Source: CAVUCH01 sp963739995
Lineage (GTDB): Bacteria; Acidobacteriota; Vicinamibacteria; Vicinamibacterales; JAENWD01
Length of the DNA stretch: 64,000 nt
Direction of reading: 5' to 3'
Assembly: GCA_963739995.1 (NCBI GenBank)
Contig: CAVUCH010000025.1
Location: 1-64,000 of the forward strand
In this document: positions 37,070 to 47,757 of the stretch, piece by piece
Position numbering within the stretch: the stretch's first letter is position 1
Layout of the letters: each line of letters opens with the position of its first letter
Notes under the pieces: generated by a model
What the model saw: only the letters and a program-made list of their open reading frames with translations
The model's database searches: none
What the model was told of the DNA's origin: nothing
Program-made: the position numbers and the translations under genes

Positions 37070-40000
37070 TCAGGCGACAACTTCCGGGGAGGCGTCGGTG
37101 CGGGTTCCCCGTGACACCGCGTCCCGACGCAGCACCCGGAGCGCGCGGAGGCACCGTGCCACGTCGGCCGGGTACACGAAGCCGAGGTGCCCGATCCGGA
37201 TCATCTGACTCTTCCAGTAGTCCCCCTGCGCACCGGCGATCGCGATGCCGTACAGCGCCTGAACCTGCTTGCGCAGCTCCGGAGCGCTCGCGCCGTCGGA
37301 GACGAGCGCCGGCGTCACCGAATCCGACTGGAAGGGCGGCAGTGACACGGGCCGCAGGCCCGCAGCGGCCAGGCCATCGCGGACCCGCTGACCCATCGCT
37401 GCGTGACGGGCGAGGACGGCCGCGCGTCCGCCATCGGCGTCGTGCTGCTGCAGGGCGCGCAGCGACGACAGGATGTGAAACACGCTGGGCGTCTCGCCGG
37501 CGTCCGGCCGCTCCTGGTCGAGCAGCATCCGAAGCAGCCCGAGGTACCGTACCTTCTGGCGCCGCTCGAACCGATCCACGACCCCCTCGATTCGAGGGTC
37601 GCGCCGCCATTCGTCGAGGACGCCATCGAATCCGCCCAAGTGCAGCATCCGGGCGAGCGCGCGGCGGCTCACCATTCCATAGGCGAGACCCGACGACACG
37701 CCCAGGCCCTTTTGCGACCCCGTGAGGAGCAGGTCCACATCGAGCGCGTCGAAGTCGAGGGGGTGGGCGAATGCGCCGCTGATCGCATCGACAATGATCA
37801 TCAGGCCGGGGTCGTGCGTCCGTGCCGCTCGCACGATTTCCGCGAGTTGCGGGGCGTGATACGTGACCCCGCTGCTCGTTTCGTTCTGCTGCAGGCAGAT
37901 GAACGAGACCTTTTCACCCGTCCGCTCCCGCATCTCGAGATGAGCCTGCACTTCTGCCGGGGTGATGGCGCGGCCCCACTCGGGCTCGTCAACCCGCAGC
38001 AGGTCCACCGTGCGGCCCCGCGCCTGCGCGATGTCGACGAAGCGGTCGCCGAACTTGCCGTGCGAAATGACGAGACCGCGGTCGTCCTGGTCGGTGAGGT
38101 TGACGACGCCCGCTTCCATCAGCGCCGTGCCAGAGCCGGACACCACCACCGTTTCAGCGCCGGTGAGGAACCAATCCCTGATGCGCTGCCGCACCTGCGC
38201 CTCGGCCTCGCGGAACGCCGGGCTGGCCGGGTGTTCGTACCTGTCGGTCACCGCAAACACTTCCGGCCGGAACCGCGTGGGTCCGGGCGCGAGCAGCGTC
38301 TCCTCCGACGCGCTCAGGATGAAGTGCAATGTCATCTCCGCAACCGCCGACGAGTTGCCGAACGGCTCGTTGATGATCCGCACGCCAAGCCGTGTCAGCT
38401 CCCGGACGCCTCCATACAGGTTGTCGATGCCCACACCCGGCCGAACCACCGCCGCCAGATCGGTCACGTCCGCCGCGACCGAGGCCAGCGCATGATCGAC
38501 CTTGGTGCGGCTTCTGAGCATGAGAATGTGCGGCCGGAACGAGCGGAGATGTGCCGCGACCGCCGCCGTGTCTGGCTGATCTGCCGAGACGTCGACCACC
38601 TCGATTGCCTGACCCTCCCTGCGGAGTCGGTCGAAATCCAGGGATGGCACGTCGAACGGGTCGGTAATCAGGATCCGGATCGGCCCGGCGCGATCGCCTC
38701 CGCTTCCCACACTGCGCCACGGAATGGGCCTGTCGAGCGAGGCGTTGATCACATTGATGGCGTATTCAGGGTCGGCCCCCGCGTTCAGCTCGCCGCCGGC
38801 GGCGAGCCGGGGGACGAGCTGCCGAAGAATGCGATGGGTGTTGCGCCCCACGGCCGCCTGCGGCTGAGCGCAGGAGCCCCCGACGTGTCCGGTGAACCGC
38901 GCCTCGGGCAGCCCGAGCAGCGGGTCGCCCGGTGACGGCAGTTCATCGCTGTAATAGCGCAGCCAACCGTCCGCGACCGCCCGACCAAGTGCTGCGCGGT
39001 CGACGAGGGCACCACGAGCGGCCGCGTTGATTAGCAGGTCTGCGCAGCCCTCGCGCTCGATGAGTGCCAGCACCTCGGCGCTGATCAGACCGTGGTTCAG
39101 GTACGCGTCGCCCTTTCCGAATACGTCGAGGGCGTGCCGGTCGTAAAACCATGGCAGGAGGACGATCGTGTGGGCCTCCCGGAAGATCTCGGCTGCGCTG
39201 CCTGCGACCACCACGTCACGGGCCTTCCAGTAGTCCACCCCTTTGTGGTCCGAGACCGCCGCTCGCGCGCCCTGGGCAAGTGATGGCGAGTAGACCATCA
39301 GCCGGCGGATCCCGAGCTGCCGGCATTTCTCCACGGCATGGCGGGTGATATTGCCCGCCCCGATGAACCCGACCGTGCGGCTCGTGAGGGTGCGCTCGTT
39401 GAACCGGTGCGGATGGCGGAACGTTGCACGCGCCGCCTCCGCGATTCGCTCTTCGAACGCGGCACCGCTGCCCACCCGTGCTGCATGAACGGCGGCCTGT
39501 GCCGCGAAGTCCGCGGCAGGGATGTCGAAAATGGGAAGGGCGCTGCCGGGCGGAATGTCAGGCGGAACCGCATTCCCGAACCCCAGCTCCGCGACAGGCG
39601 CCACCGGCACGTCGATCCCGCCGGCGGCAGCCGGCGAACCGCTCGCAATTGCGCCCAGCCGTTGGATGAGGCGCGCGAGCGCGCCCTCAGGCAAGTATCC
39701 CGTGTGATCGACCCGAATGCGACCCGGGTGGGCGGCGTCGTCGCACGAATGCACGTGTGCACCGGAGGATGAGAGGGTCTCGAGTGCACGCCCGTGCAGG
39801 CCCTTCGGCAGATCAACGATCGTGAACGCGTTCGTCGCCTGCCCTTCCGGGAGCACGGGCGTCAGACCGCCGCCGATCAGAGCCGCGCGCACGCTCGCGG
39901 CGCGTGTGGCGTGCCGCTCCACGTGACCTCGAAGTCCGCCGTTCGTGTCGATCAACTCGAGTGCCTTGCAGAGTGCGATCGACGCACTGATGTCCGGTGA

Positions 40001-40664
40001 AAACGGCGTGGTGCGTTTCGTCCACGCCTTTTCATAACGCAGCAGGTCGAAGTAGAAGGGACGCGTCTGCAGGTTCTTCCGGCACCGGCGCACGTGCTCG
40101 AGCAGCCCGGTGCCGGCGGCAACTATCGTCAAACCCGGGATTCCCATCAGCGCGCCTTCGGGCGCGAGCAGCACGGCATCGATCGCGAGCCCGTCGAACG
40201 ACGCAATGTCGGCGCCGAACGAGACGGACGCGTCCACGACGATGAGCGCTTCGGGCGCAGCTCGCCGGATGCTCTCGACGGCTCCCGCGACGTCCAGTAC
40301 GGTCCCTGACGCGTGCACGTGATCGAGCAGCACGAGCGGTGGTCCTTCCCCTTCCTGCTCGAAGGCCGTCGCGTGGTGCCATTCAACCGCACGACCGCCC
40401 CATGTTTCCAGCACCGGGACAAACGCGCTCCCGGCGGACGTCCAGACGCGCCGGCCGGGCGCCACGCAATTCGCAACGACGGCTTCCCTGCCGCCCAGCC
40501 CCGTCGACGTCAGCATCAGCGGCACGCGTGCGCCGAGTGATCCAGCGAGCGACGCGCCGATGCGCTCCAGAATGCCTTCGAACCAGGGTGTCCGGTGGTG
40601 GCCGTACCGAATGCTCGATCGTGTCGGCGACGACGCGAGGAAGCAGGGACAGGGGGGCTCTCAT
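37070..40664 (-). CDS. Aminotransferase-dehydrogenase-aminotransferase fusion (frame break at 40607)
   Basis: The repaired product is about 1,197 aa. Residues 1-340 form a class V aminotransferase fold (YGHHRTPWFEGIL, GLGGREAVVAN), but the PLP Lys position is Gly (LAPEGALMG, near 170). Residues 427-646 are a 2-hydroxyacid dehydrogenase NAD domain (GFIGAGNITR, NAAARGALVD, FTGHVGG). Residues 660-785 match the N-terminal substrate domain of 3-phosphoglycerate dehydrogenase (MLRSRTKVD, RPGVGIDN), placed after rather than before the NAD domain. Residues 788-1185 are a complete class V aminotransferase with Lys985 in LLLTGSQKGLG. One extra base at 40607-40608 hides the first 46 residues. It follows the cytidylyltransferase-like gene by 42 bp. 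I know no described protein with this order. Confidence 0.82.
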
Positions 40665-40706
40665 TGACGGTCTCGGCGTGTGCGCACAGTGGCTTGTATC
40701 AGGCCA

Positions 40707-42713
40707 CTAGACGAGCTGCGGCTTGGAGGCGGTGAGCAGCCGGCCGGTCAGGGCAGCGTCGCCGATCCCGAGATGCCGCACGATCAACTCTTCCATCCGG
40801 GGCCGGTCGATGCCCGTCAGCTCATTCACGATGCGCTGCCAGAGCGCCCCCCGGAAATGGTAGAGAAAGTAGATCGTATCGTGCTGAAACGTGTCGACCC
40901 CGACTCCATGGCCAAGGAAATTGAGATTCCAGATGTGATCGATCAGGTTCAGCGAGACGATCGCGTCCTCGGCGCCGGATGATGGCACGTACTCACCGCA
41001 ATCCGCACAATCCGTGAAGAACCGCAGGTCATCGCTGTCGAAGGCACGGGCAAAGACTTCCAGCGCCCGATCCCAGAAGAGGTTCTCGGAATACACGTTC
41101 GAATAGAAGAACGTGAGCTTCTGCGTGTGGCTGTAGATGGAGTCGACGATCTCCTCGCCGAGGGGCCGCCCGTCGGCCCGGGCGACCGACCGGTAGAAAC
41201 GGGAGGCAAAGCCGGCCTCGAAGAAGTAATGGATGAACACGATCAGGTACTGCAGCAGCGGTACCTTGAACGGCACCGGCTCTTCCAGCGTGAGACACGT
41301 GATGACGCCGGCCTCCTTGTTGTGGCTGATGCGCCACAGCTTGGGCGGATGTTTCGAGTTGATGAAGGCCGGCCTGTACTTGGGCGTGTCGGCCACGAAG
41401 AACCGGATGGGCCGCCGTTCGAAGTTGTCGACCGTGACGGCGGCGAGCAGTTGCTTGTAGCGCGCCTGCCACTCGTCGTCCTCCGTGGTCCGGCACATCG
41501 CGATTACATCCAGCGCATGCTCCTCGCCGAGCAGACTCGCCACCGACGAGTGTCCGAGGGCACCCATGAGCGCGGGTGGGGGAAGCTCTTCCAGCAGCCC
41601 GACGGCACACGACTCGCTGATGACGAACCCATCGCCGGCGTCTGGTGGGCACAGTCTGAGCACGTCGGAAAGCACCTCGTCGAGAGCCGCGGCGCTCGAG
41701 AGACTCGCCGGATCGTACCTGCGGGCCAACTGCGACTCGATCGCCACAATGCGCGTCTCGAGCGCGCGATGAATCGCGGCCGGCGACAGGTGCTGGATAC
41801 CCAGTGCGCGGAGCTTCGCCGTGAACGTCTCGCGATTCCGGAGCAGCACCGAGCGGATGCGATCCTCGCAGCCCGGCAGGTGCTGGACGGTCGGAGCCAG
41901 GTTGGCATTGAGCAGACGATCCATGTACGGAATCGGATGCCGGTTGATGTCCCACACGCGGCGCTCGTCCGGTTGGTCGAGCGTCGTGAGTCTGGGCGCC
42001 CGAAACTCGATGAAGTGAGACGGGATTCGCTGAGTGGCCTCGATCAGATCCGCGGGTGTGTCCACCTCAGCCCAGAAACATCCTGGGTTGTCGACCCCGA
42101 CGAAGGGACGGCGAGTCGCGAGTTCTGCAAATGCCTCGTAAGCCCAGCGGGTTCGTTCGCCGGCCGCGATGCGGTCGTTCAGGCAGGTGATAAGCTCACA
42201 TGTGCCGTTGGCGGAAAACTTCGCGGGGCCAACCACCTCGGCCGCCGCCGCGTCCGCCGGCATGCTCTTGCTCATCCGGAGGATGCGTGCGCCCTCCATC
42301 TGGGCCTTCTGCATGTCGCCCGTGAGATCCACATGGCGGTCGATGATGATGCCGTCCGGCTCCGGCGCGTCGAGCAGAATCTGGAGCATTCGCGGATGGA
42401 AAATCAGATCCGAGTTTACGTAGACGAATCCATCGCGAATGAAGTCACGCGTGAGCCACAGCGAGTAGCTGCTGCCGGTCGAGGCATATTCGCTGTTCTC
42501 GAAATACGTGACGGGCGTGTTCAGGTGCGCTCGAATCTTCTCGCCCTGGTAACCGAGCACGATCGCGATCTCGGTGATGCCGCACTGACGGAGCGCAGCG
42601 ATCTGATACTCCAGAATCGTGTGCCCCCCGATTTTCAGGAGGCACTTCGGTCTGAGCTCTGTGTGCGGAAGCAGGCGGCTCCCCAACCCGGCGGCAAGGA
42701 TGACAGCTTTCAT
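40707..42713 (-). CDS. Cytidylyltransferase-like protein with large unknown C-terminal half
   Basis: Residues 1-235 of this 668-aa protein are a nucleotidyltransferase domain (MKAVILAAGLGSRLLPHT, PKCLLKIGG, YVNSDLIFHP) of the type found in phosphocholine and 2-aminoethylphosphonate cytidylyltransferases (LicC/PntC). The GxGxR and Pro-Lys motifs for CTP binding are intact. Residues 236-668 match no family I know; they are rich in Phe, Tyr and His (FADTPKYRPAF-like FVADTPKYRPAF, FIHYFFEAGF, CADCGEY) and look like a soluble enzyme. It is the first gene of a two-gene operon with the fusion protein. It probably activates an amino- or phospho-compound made by that protein. Confidence 0.75.
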   Translation of the reverse strand: MKAVILAAGLGSRLLPHTELRPKCLLKIGGHTILEYQIAALRQCGITEIAIVLGYQGEKIRAHLNTPVTYFENSEYASTGSSYSLWLTRDFIRDGFVYVNSDLIFHPRMLQILLDAPEPDGIIIDRHVDLTGDMQKAQMEGARILRMSKSMPADAAAAEVVGPAKFSANGTCELITCLNDRIAAGERTRWAYEAFAELATRRPFVGVDNPGCFWAEVDTPADLIEATQRIPSHFIEFRAPRLTTLDQPDERRVWDINRHPIPYMDRLLNANLAPTVQHLPGCEDRIRSVLLRNRETFTAKLRALGIQHLSPAAIHRALETRIVAIESQLARRYDPASLSSAAALDEVLSDVLRLCPPDAGDGFVISESCAVGLLEELPPPALMGALGHSSVASLLGEEHALDVIAMCRTTEDDEWQARYKQLLAAVTVDNFERRPIRFFVADTPKYRPAFINSKHPPKLWRISHNKEAGVITCLTLEEPVPFKVPLLQYLIVFIHYFFEAGFASRFYRSVARADGRPLGEEIVDSIYSHTQKLTFFYSNVYSENLFWDRALEVFARAFDSDDLRFFTDCADCGEYVPSSGAEDAIVSLNLIDHIWNLNFLGHGVGVDTFQHDTIYFLYHFRGALWQRIVNELTGIDRPRMEELIVRHLGIGDAALTGRLLTASKPQLV

Positions 42714-43002
42714 GGGTGTCTAGGGGCGAAGCGGGTGGCCGTGCCTGAGCCGTGCTGCCTCTGAAATCCTGGTTGTGTACGGCTAAAATCCATTCCTAGG
42801 CACTGCAGCGCCGTTTTTGGGTAAACTGTTTCTCCCGCTCCAAGCCGTTGGGCTCGGCGCCCTTGGGTCTCTCGTACCTCGACAGCATGGAACGCGCCAA
42901 CACCCGCAAGAACAGCTGAGACTGCAGGGTACGATGCCGGGTACGAAAGTCGCATAGAGCCCACGGAAATGGTCGTGGCCGCTGGCCAACTGGAAGGGAC
43001 GA
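42714..43002. other. Divergent intergenic region
   Basis: These 289 bp separate the minus-strand cytidylyltransferase-like gene and the plus-strand phospholipase-D-like gene and must hold both promoters. A good ribosome site (GGAAGGGA) stands before the latter. I found no sigma-54 element with correct GG-N10-GC spacing in either direction and no RNA gene. Confidence 0.4.
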
Positions 43003-46000
43003 ATGAGACGCTTTGCTGCGCTGCTGGTGTTTGCCTGTCTACCGCTGCTCGCCCCCAGCTCAGCGGAGGCTGCTGACCGCCTCTGCGATACCCGCAAGGA
43101 GGACTGTCGGGCCCCCTTGCTGGACGTTGATCAACAACGAACCCGCCGGCGGCGGGATCGATGTCGCGTTCTGGTTCATGACGGACGATAACTATCGCAC
43201 AGTTACTGCAGAAGGCCCACGAGCGCGGTGTTCGCGTGCGTATCCTCATGGATCCGCGCGCGAACCCGACCAAGCCTGGCAACGTGCAGATCCTCGCCGC
43301 GTTGGCGGCCGCCGGGGTCCCCATGCGCAAGAAAGCGCCGCAATCCGGGTCGGACATTCTGCACTGGAAGATGATGCTCTTCGAGCGGCAGCAGAATGGA
43401 AAGCCCGTGGTCCAGTTCAGCGCGGCCAACTACACGCCGGATTCATTCAAGCCCTCCGTGCCGTACCAGAATTACATCGACGAAGTCGTCTACATCACGG
43501 ATGACCCGCGCATCACCGGGACCTTTCGGACGAAGTTCGAGGACTACTGGACGGATACGACCGGAAAATTTCTCGGACTACGCCAACGTCGCGCCGCCGT
43601 ACCCGCGCTACTATCCGATCTACCCGCAGGATCCTGCGCTGAACTTCCCCCCGACCCAGAATTATGAGTCCAGGGCCATTACGAACTACAACCGCGAGAT
43701 CGCGATCGGGGCCGCGAATGGCGCCAAGATCGACGTGATCATGTACCGCTTCTCCGACGAGGACCACGGCAAGCCGATGATCAAGCGCGTTCGACGGCCG
43801 GCATCCCCGTGCGGTTCATCACCGAGCAGGAGAACTACCGCGACTCCCGGTACATCTGGCACTCGTACAACGTGGATAAGCTGTGGGCGGCGGGAATTCC
43901 GGTCAAGGATCACGTCAACGCGAAGGAGGGCATCACGCACCAGAAGTCCGTGATTCTCTACGCGCAGAAACAAGTGATCTTCGGCACGTCGAACTGGTCG
44001 ACGGCCTCCTCGAACCAGCAGTATGAACACAACCTGTTCAGCACGCCGTGCACGGCCGGTCAGGTGACGTGGTGCGACGGCGGCGGGCCGAACAACATGC
44101 CGGCCAACTGGGTGTTCAACTGGTTCGTGAAGCAGTTCAACGACAAGTGGAACTCGGTCAACCCGACCGGCTTCGTCGAGTTCAAGCCGTTCGTGCCGCT
44201 GCCGGGTGGCGTGCCGATCAACTACAAACCGGCCAACGGGGCGCTGGGGTGTGGGGACGTCGGTGACGCTCGATTGGGATGGCGGCAACTGGAATCACCG
44301 CTACGACGTCTACCTGGGCACTCTCCACTCTGGCGGCGGCGGAGAAAAGCCTCTGACATCGACCGTGGGCAGTCCGTACACCGGCCGGCACGAGAGTTGG
44401 ACCGGCCCACGAATTTGTTGCCCGGAACGACCTATTACTGGCGCGTCGTCGGGAAGACGATGGCCGACAGTGACCGGTCCGCCGCAGCGGGTCTAAACCT
44501 CGTTAGGTCCGGACCAACCTGGAACTTCACCACTGCGGGTACGCCGAGCGGCGGCTCTCCGGCATACGGCGGCACTCCAGCGGCGCTGCCAGGCACCATA
44601 CAGGCTGAGAACTTCGACACTGGAGGTTCGGGAGTGTCGTATCTCGACACCACGTCCGGAAACAGCGGGAGGGCGTACCGCACGACGGACGTCGACATCG
44701 CTGTTAGCAGCGACACCGGTGGCGGCTACAACCTCGGGTACACGCGACCCGGCGAATGGCTCAAGTATGCGGTCAATGTGACCACAAGCGGCACCTACAC
44801 GTTAACCGTCCGGTACGCGAATCAGGGCATTGGCGCGACGTTCCATGTCGAAGTGGACGGTCAGGACAAGACCGGGCCGCTGACACTACAAGACACTGGC
44901 GGTTGGCAAAACTGGCAAAATGTTCAGAAGGCTGGAATCGCGCTCACCGCAGGCCCCCACGAGGTCAAACTCGTCTTGGATCGCGCTGCTTCGCCGACTG
45001 GTGCGGTCGGCAACTTTAACTATATGACTTTCAGCACCGAAACCAGCGCCGCTTCCGTGCCGTACGGCGGCACTCCAGCGGCGCTGCCAGGCACCATACA
45101 GGCTGAGAACTTCGACACTGGAGGTTCGGGAGTGTCGTATCTCGACACCACGTCCGGAAACAGCGGGAGGGCGTACCGCACGACGGACGTCGACATCGCT
45201 GTTAGCAGCGACACCGGTGGCGGCTACAACCTCGGGTACACGCGACCCGGCGAATGGCTCAAGTATGCGGTCAATGTGACCACAAGCGGCACCTACACGT
45301 TAACCGTCCGGTACGCGAATCAGGGCATTGGCGCGACGTTCCATGTCGAAGTGGACGGTCAGGACAAGACCGGGCCGCTGACACTACAAGACACTGGCGG
45401 TTGGCAAAACTGGCAAAATGTTCAGAAGGCTGGAATCGCGCTCACCGCAGGCCTCGACGAGGTCAAACTCGTCTTGGATCGCGCTGCTTCGCCGACTGGT
45501 GCGGTCGGCAACTTTAACTATATGACTTTCAGCACCGAAACCAGCGCCGCTTCCGTGCCGTACCGGCGGCGCGCCCGCTCCCCTGCCGGGCAGAATCGAG
45601 GCCGAGAACTTCGACAGCGGCGGGCAAAGCGTCGCCTATAACGCCACTACACGAGGCAACAGTGGCGGTCCATATCGCACGAAGGACGATGTCGACATCC
45701 GAACTGCGACCGACATGGGAGGCGGATTTAGCCTCGGGTACACGCGTTCAGGCGAATGGCTCACGTATACCGTGAATGTAGCTGGCACGGGCACCTACTC
45801 GCTCAAACTGCGCTACGCGTACATCGGCTCTGGTGCGAGGCTGCACGCGGAGGTTGACGGGACAGATAAGACCAGTTCCGATGCTGCTGCAGGAACCGGC
45901 AGATGGCAAAGCTGGCGAGATTTGAGAATGACCGACATCAGTCTCGCGGGTGGTCGCCATATTGGGCTTGATGCTGCCAATGTTCAAAATAGCGCGGTCG

Positions 46001-46035
46001 GAAACATCAATCGTTTGAGTCTCTCTTCTGCGTAG
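43003..46035 (+). CDS. Secreted phospholipase D-like protein with CBM6 modules (several frame breaks)
   Basis: After a signal peptide (MRRFAALLVFACLPLL, cleavage near AEA-AD) come two PLD-type lobes, with LHWKMMLF and THQKSVILYAQKQVIFGTSNWS as HKD-like motifs, then a fibronectin-like segment (YDVYLG, TTYYWRVVG) and three CBM6 carbohydrate-binding modules beginning IQAENFDTGG or IEAENFDSGG. It probably cleaves a phosphodiester (lipid, nucleic acid or teichoic-like polymer) while bound to glycan. Frames break near 43120, 43205, 43570, 43780-43795, 44250, 44405 and 45563; most are one or two extra bases. The protein would exceed 1,000 residues. A strong ribosome site precedes it. Confidence 0.8.
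44565..45560 (+). repeat. 498-bp tandem duplication encoding CBM6
   Basis: Bases 44565-45062 and 45063-45560 are two head-to-tail copies of one 498-bp unit (166 codons, in frame). I see only two base differences, in the AGPHEV/AGLDEV codons near 44955 and 45453. A third, diverged CBM6 follows from about 45561. Such identity means a recent duplication or continuing gene conversion. Confidence 0.95.
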
Positions 46036-46177
46036 CGAGAGCGTTGTCAGATCGCGACCGCACAATGAGGAGAGCACCTGATCCGTGCTCTATCCGTCAT
46101 GGACAGCGCTTCGCTTCCATTCCGCACGAGGCTCAGATGTCACCAGTTACTGTCGGTCTCCGTCGCTCGGTGCCGCA

Positions 46178-47218
46178 ATGATACTTCCTCTGCCAGAGTG
46201 GATTCGCAAGAGCCTATCTTTCTTGCGGGGCTCGCCTGTCCCGGCGTCTCCGTCGGCTTCACTGTCGCAGGATCCGCTACAGTCCTCACTGAACCGGCGT
46301 TTGATTTTTTTGATCAGCACAGGGCGAAGTGGAACTGAGTATCTGACGCAGGTGCTGGCGCTTTTTCGAGATGTCCATGCAGAGCACGAGCCTGAGCCGA
46401 GCTTTACAAACGCCTTCCGCACGATTGCGGCGGCGCCTCACGTGGCCCCACAGTTCTGGTGCGAACAGAAGCTGCCCTCGATCGCCCGATCGAACGCACA
46501 TATCTACGCAGAGACCAGCCACCTCGCCTGTAAGGGATTCCTAGAGAGCGCGATCGAGTTGGGACTGCGGCCGACCTTGGTCCATCTCGTGCGTGAATAC
46601 CGGGACACGGCCCAATCGATGCTCGCACTCAACACAATCCCCTCCCGCACCTATAACGGCGTGCGTTTTTACCTTGGACCCAACGATAGCGTGTTCCTCC
46701 CCATACTCCGCGGCGTACACGAGGCCTGGCACGACTACCAGTTGTGCTACTGGTACTGCCTCGAGATTGGTGAGCGCGCACGCGTTTACGCGGAGCGATT
46801 CAAACCGCTTGACATCAAGGTGGAGCGCGTGGAACTGAAGGACCTTCACACACGCGAAGGAATAGAATCGCTCGGCGATCGGTTGAATCTTGGTCCCTTG
46901 TCGAAAGCAGGAGCGCGGCGGCTCCCAACGCTACTGGGCCAGCGCACTAACCAAAAGACCAATGCCAAGCGGACGCGAGTACTGAATGCACAGCAACTGG
47001 AGTCTTGGGAGCGTGCAGTTGAGGCAGCCGTTGCGACTCCCCGTCTGGGGGATCAGCGTGGGTTAATGGGCGAGTGCTCGCCAGTCGACTTAGGGCTGCC
47101 ACGAAGACAGGGATATGACTCCAGTCATATCGCCGGTAACAACCGCCGCATGGGGGCACTCCTGCCGAAGACGTTCTCGTCTGCGGCGGCTTTCGCTGAT
47201 CGCTTAGGAGGCGGCTGA
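46178..47218 (+). CDS. Sulfotransferase-like protein
   Basis: The protein (346 aa from ATG 46178; 46085 is an alternative) has the 5'-phosphosulfate loop LIFLISTGRSGTEYL near residue 45 and a 3'-phosphate element HLVREYRDTAQSML around residue 130, as in PAPS-dependent sulfotransferases. It would sulfate a carbohydrate or lipid, possibly the EPS. No signal peptide is visible, so it acts in the cytoplasm. The last 40 residues look unlike the family and may lie beyond a frame error. It stands alone between the PLD-like gene and the nuclease duplication. Confidence 0.72.
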   Translation: MILPLPEWIRKSLSFLRGSPVPASPSASLSQDPLQSSLNRRLIFLISTGRSGTEYLTQVLALFRDVHAEHEPEPSFTNAFRTIAAAPHVAPQFWCEQKLPSIARSNAHIYAETSHLACKGFLESAIELGLRPTLVHLVREYRDTAQSMLALNTIPSRTYNGVRFYLGPNDSVFLPILRGVHEAWHDYQLCYWYCLEIGERARVYAERFKPLDIKVERVELKDLHTREGIESLGDRLNLGPLSKAGARRLPTLLGQRTNQKTNAKRTRVLNAQQLESWERAVEAAVATPRLGDQRGLMGECSPVDLGLPRRQGYDSSHIAGNNRRMGALLPKTFSSAAAFADRLGGG

Positions 47219-47710
47219 GAATCCGCTGAACATGGCGATCCATCCGTGTCAAGTCATTCAATCAAGGCTTCAATGATTGCGGGCACCTGTGCACAGTCGT
47301 GCGATGGAGCCGAACGGCCGAGTGGAGACACGCCGCCGCCGTCATACCGGTCTCGACAGCAGCTTGGGCAACCGAATTAGGTTGAACGCCGCACTCGCGA
47401 ACACCAAGAGCCAATCAAGGTTGGGGAGGCCAGCAGTTTGATTTTTGTTGAGCCCCGTCACGTTCTTCACCTCCGCACCGGGGGCCACGAAGAATGATAC
47501 GACCATCCTGCCGACAAGCGCCGGTACGCCGTGAGCCCCGGCGTGAACGTGGCTTCGCAGGAGGGTCGATAATTATCTCTACTGGACGACTCGGCTGGAC
47601 GTGCGGGTCGACAGAACGGTGTTCGTTCACGAGAAGAGCGGGTCTATCACATCGGAGCGAGCGCCTGAACCGGAGAGCCTCTAACCGGCGCGATGAACCC
47701 GGCTCAAGTC
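47219..47710. other. Gene-poor region with transposase debris
   Basis: These 492 bp hold no intact gene. On the minus strand a fragment of a transposase C-terminus is visible (listed separately); the rest shows no ORF with recognisable domains, no RNA gene and no inverted repeats typical of an intact insertion sequence. Confidence 0.5.
47342..47478 (-). pseudogene. Transposase C-terminal remnant (IS4/IS5/IS1182-like)
   Basis: The minus strand reads GLNKNQTAGLPNLDWLLVF, then ASAAFNLIRLPKLL and a stop at 47342. The AxFNLIRLPKLL ending is characteristic of DDE transposases of the IS4/IS5/IS1182 group. No upstream catalytic part or terminal repeat remains. It is a decayed remnant. Confidence 0.5.
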
Positions 47711-47738
47711 GCGAGGTGAGGGGTTCCCCTCACCTCGC
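47711..47738 (-). terminator. Terminator of first secreted nuclease gene
   Basis: GCGAGGTGAGGGG (47711-47723) and CCCCTCACCTCGC (47726-47738) form a perfect 13-bp stem with a 2-base loop, 20 bp after the stop of the minus-strand gene. The same hairpin follows the second copy at 50089-50116. Confidence 0.8.
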
Positions 47739-47757
47739 AAGACACACTACGCTTCCG

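Noticed and set aside
46106..46122. GG-N10-GC element before the sulfotransferase gene
   Set aside because: Both halves deviate (TGGACA and TCGC); not distinguishable from background.
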